Shown here: in pieces, positions 8,916 through 10,557 of the stretch
Numbering within the stretch: the first letter of the stretch is position 1
Layout of the letters: each line of letters starts with the position of its first letter
Origin: Monoraphidium neglectum
Lineage: Eukaryota > Chlorophyta > Chlorophyceae > Sphaeropleales > Selenastraceae
Direction of reading: 5' to 3'
DNA: 10,557 bases
NCBI RefSeq assembly: GCF_000611645.1
Contig: NW_014013046.1
Span: 1 to 10,557, forward strand
Program-made: the position numbers and the translations under genes
Notes under the pieces: generated by a model
The model's input: the letters and a program-made list of their open reading frames with translations, nothing else
Databases searched by the model: none
What the model was told of the DNA's origin: nothing

Positions 8916-8917
8916 CC

Positions 8918-9589
8918 ATGAGCGTCTCGGCGCTGTTCCTGCTGGATGTGAAGGGGCGGCCGCTCATATACCGCGACTACCGCGGTGAGGTGTCCACCAA
9001 GCACGCTGAGAAGTTCATAATGAAGATCAACGAGCTGGAAGACGCCGGGAAGCTGAGCCCCATCATCCACGATGACGGCGTCACGTGAGCAGCTGCCAGG
9101 CAGCTTCTTTGTGATGGGTGCAGTCGCTCGGCCTGCGTTTGACTCCAGCGCGCAGCATGGGTGGCAGAACACTAGCCTTGATTGAGCGGCCGCACCGCAG
9201 CTGTCTGCAGAGTGGCGATGAGCAGCGCTTGCAAACGTGGGGTGGCAGCAGAGCAGGGGCGGACTGCGTGCACTCTGGCGGCTGACAACGTCGGGGCACT
9301 GGCAGTGCCCCCTGCGCACAGAAGGGAGGATCGGCACCCTTTGCGCGCGGCGCGGTGCAGGCGTCACCGTGGCAACGCCACACGCAGGGCTGTCACGCTG
9401 GCGGCCGGGTCGCCGGCACCACGCATGCGAAACGGCGGCTGCTGTCGAATTTTGCGCGCTCTGCCCCCGCCCTCTCAATCCTCCCTTCCCCCCCAAAAAA
9501 ACGCCGTCAACCTCCGCTGAGGTCACTCCAAAGCCATTAACATGTCTCCGCCTTCCCAGCTGATCCCCCTGGTGCACACGCGCCCCCCC

Positions 9590-9628
<39 letters not shown>

Positions 9629-10202
9629 ACACACCGCCGCCGCCACCGCAGCTACATATACCTGCTGCACGTGAACGTGTACCTCCTGGCTGTCACCCGC
9701 GACAATGTCAACGCGGCCAGCATAGTGGTGCGGCGCCCGCTCCCCGCAGCATCAAACCCCCAGCAGCCCAGCTCCGCGCCACGGCAGGCCCAAGCGCGCG
9801 GGGGCTGCGGGGACGCAAGCGTTTGACCGCCGAGGGGAGGCGTCGCGCTTCCATATGCAGCACGCTGGGGCCCGGCGCAATGCACGGTGTCCAGCAGGGC
9901 GCTTTGCAAGCGGCAGGCGGCCTCGAGCGTGCGGGCCCCTCGTTGAGTTTGCGCTTTTGCTCCTGGCTGCTCCCTGCGCTTCTCTTACGTCTGTTCTGTT
10001 CAGGTGTTCCTGCACCGGCTGGTGGACGTGTTCAAGCACTATTTTGAGGAGCTGGAGGAGGAGTCCATCCGCGACAACTTCGTGGTGGTCTACGAGCTGC
10101 TGGACGAGGTGATCTGATCTGATCTGGCCTGATCTGGTAGTCGTTATCGAGGGTGTTGCGTCGTTGCGACGGTGACCTGGAGCACCTGCGAGCCATTGGG
10201 GC

Positions 10203-10243
<41 letters not shown>

Positions 10244-10426
10244 GAGTAACCCCCGGCATGACCTCTCCGGGATCAACACCTGCCTGCCGACCTGACAGCG
10301 CCCTGCAATACTGCCCGTTTGTCTTCTGCGGGCCCCCCACCACAGGTCATGGACTATGGCTACCCCCAGTTCACGGAGGCGCGCATCCTGTCAGAGTACA
10401 TCAAGACGGACGCCTACAGAATGGAG
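8918..10426 (+). CDS. AP1M: AP-1 clathrin adaptor complex, medium (mu) subunit, N-terminal part (exons 1-4, 3' end outside window)
   Basis: AP-1 mu recognises YxxPhi sorting signals and, with the gamma, beta and sigma adaptins, recruits clathrin at the trans-Golgi network and endosomes. Exons are 8918-9084, 9652-9727, 10004-10108 and 10346-10426, giving 143 residues in frame; all introns are GT-AG. The protein opens MSVSALFLLDVKGRPLIYRD, the longin-like N-terminal domain of mu adaptins. GKLSPIIHDDGVTYIYLLH, NAASIVVFLHRLVDVFKHYF, EELEEESIRDNFVVVYELLD and GYPQFTEARILSEYIKTDAY follow, closely resembling plant AP-1 mu. About a third of the usual 425 to 430 residues is present; the C-terminal cargo-binding mu homology domain is outside. 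The end of exon 2 was set after GTG at 9727 because this keeps the conserved spacing before FLHR. The ATG is first in frame after a stop at 8783 and is preceded by (CAG)9. Confidence 0.94.
9293..9311. repeat. Short inverted repeat (hairpin) in AP-1 mu intron 1
   Basis: GGGGCACT (9293-9300), GGC, AGTGCCCC (9304-9311): an 8-pair perfect stem with a 3-base loop. No function is apparent. Confidence 0.6.
9591..9634. repeat. AC microsatellite near the acceptor of AP-1 mu intron 1
   Basis: Pure AC from 9591 to 9623, one T at 9624, then AC to 9634. CCGCCGCCGCCACCGCAG follows directly and leads into exon 2 at 9652, so the repeat occupies the place of the usual polypyrimidine tract. Confidence 0.92.
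10111..10135 (+). repeat. GATCT pentamer repeat at the donor of AP-1 mu intron 3
   Basis: Five 5-base units (GATCT three times, GGCCT, GATCT) begin immediately after the GT of the intron 3 donor at 10109-10110. Confidence 0.85.
10204..10242 (+). repeat. (CTG)13 trinucleotide repeat in AP-1 mu intron 3
   Basis: Thirteen perfect CTG units lie in the 237-base intron 3 (10109-10345). They are complementary to the (CAG)9 tract in the 5' UTR of the same gene. Confidence 0.93.
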
Positions 10427-10492
10427 GTGGGCGGGCGCTCAGAGGTTTTGCACTTTGTTGTTATACATATGTATGGCGTATAATTCTGGCTG

Positions 10493-10493
<1 letters not shown>

Positions 10494-10557
<64 letters not shown>
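10494..10557. repeat. (CA)32 microsatellite running off the window end
   Basis: An uninterrupted run of 32 CA units starts 67 bases after the donor of AP-1 mu intron 4 (GAG|GTGGGC at 10427). Its true length is unknown because the window ends inside it. Confidence 0.95.

Larger units (their letters stand above)
9085..9651 (+). other. AP-1 mu intron 1
   Basis: This 567-base phase-2 intron (AC|GTGAGC ... CCGCAG|C) is the longest complete intron in the window. It contains a hairpin-forming inverted repeat at 9293-9311 and an AC microsatellite 17 bases before the acceptor. No coding sequence was found inside it on the plus strand; a long minus-strand frame across it is antisense and unrecognised. 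Confidence 0.85.

Noticed and set aside
8985..8990. Donor-like GTGAGG inside AP-1 mu exon 1
   Set aside because: The sequence beyond it continues the conserved protein (RGEVSTKHAEKF through LSPIIHDDGVT), and splicing here to 9652 would break the frame.
8795..9670. A minus-strand open frame of 291 codons
   Set aside because: It crosses the CAG and AC repeats and lies opposite AP-1 mu exon 1; its poly-Cys and Val-Cys runs come from the microsatellites.
9722..9727. Alternative exon 2 end after ATA (donor GTGGTG at 9725)
   Set aside because: It is also in frame but removes one residue from the conserved spacing before FLHR; ending after GTG at 9727 matches the family length.
1..10557. Bacterial-type operon, defence system, CRISPR, tRNA or rRNA gene, or transposon
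   Set aside because: All three recognisable genes are intron-rich eukaryotic nuclear genes. The regular repeats are microsatellites without spacers, and I found no tRNA B-box, terminal inverted repeat, transposase or reverse transcriptase motif.

Overview
This window looks like nuclear DNA of a green alga, probably a Chlorophyta species of the Trebouxiophyceae or Chlorophyceae type. The reasons are GC-rich coding sequence with strong C/G preference at third positions, many short GT-AG introns (about 210 to 570 bases), frequent CA/GT and CAG/CTG microsatellites, a TGTAA polyadenylation-type signal, and a chloroplast-targeted class I aldolase. The species cannot be named from the sequence. There is no operon, CRISPR array, rRNA, tRNA or recognisable transposon.

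Layout. (1) Positions 961 down to 1, minus strand: the first three coding exons of a plastid class I fructose-bisphosphate aldolase (FBA). The gene runs off the left edge. (2) Positions 962-2650: a divergent intergenic region of about 1.7 kb that must hold the FBA promoter (leftward) and the promoter of the next gene (rightward). No gene was found in it. (3) Positions 2651-6893, plus strand: a complete eleven-exon gene, 524 codons by my splice model, for a secreted protein of the selenium-binding protein (SBP56 / methanethiol oxidase-like) beta-propeller family. Its first intron is best explained as GC-AG. (4) Positions 6894-8917: probable 3' UTR of that gene, with TGTAA at 7676, followed by spacer and the upstream region of the next gene. 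(5) Positions 8918-10426, plus strand: the first four coding exons of the medium (mu) subunit of clathrin adaptor complex AP-1, running off the right edge inside intron 4, in a (CA)32 tract.

The three genes belong to unrelated processes: plastid Calvin cycle/glycolysis, an extracellular or secretory-pathway protein of uncertain substrate, and trans-Golgi/endosome vesicle sorting. I see no sign that they form one system. FBA and the SBP-like gene are head to head and could share regulatory DNA; the SBP-like and AP-1 genes are in tandem. The features most worth a second look are in non-coding DNA. FBA intron 2 has complementary GT and AC repeats just inside its two splice sites. The AP-1 mu gene has CAG repeats touching its start codon and a complementary CTG tract in intron 3. 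The SBP-like gene has two pairs of in-frame alternative acceptors and a tandem duplication in intron 5.
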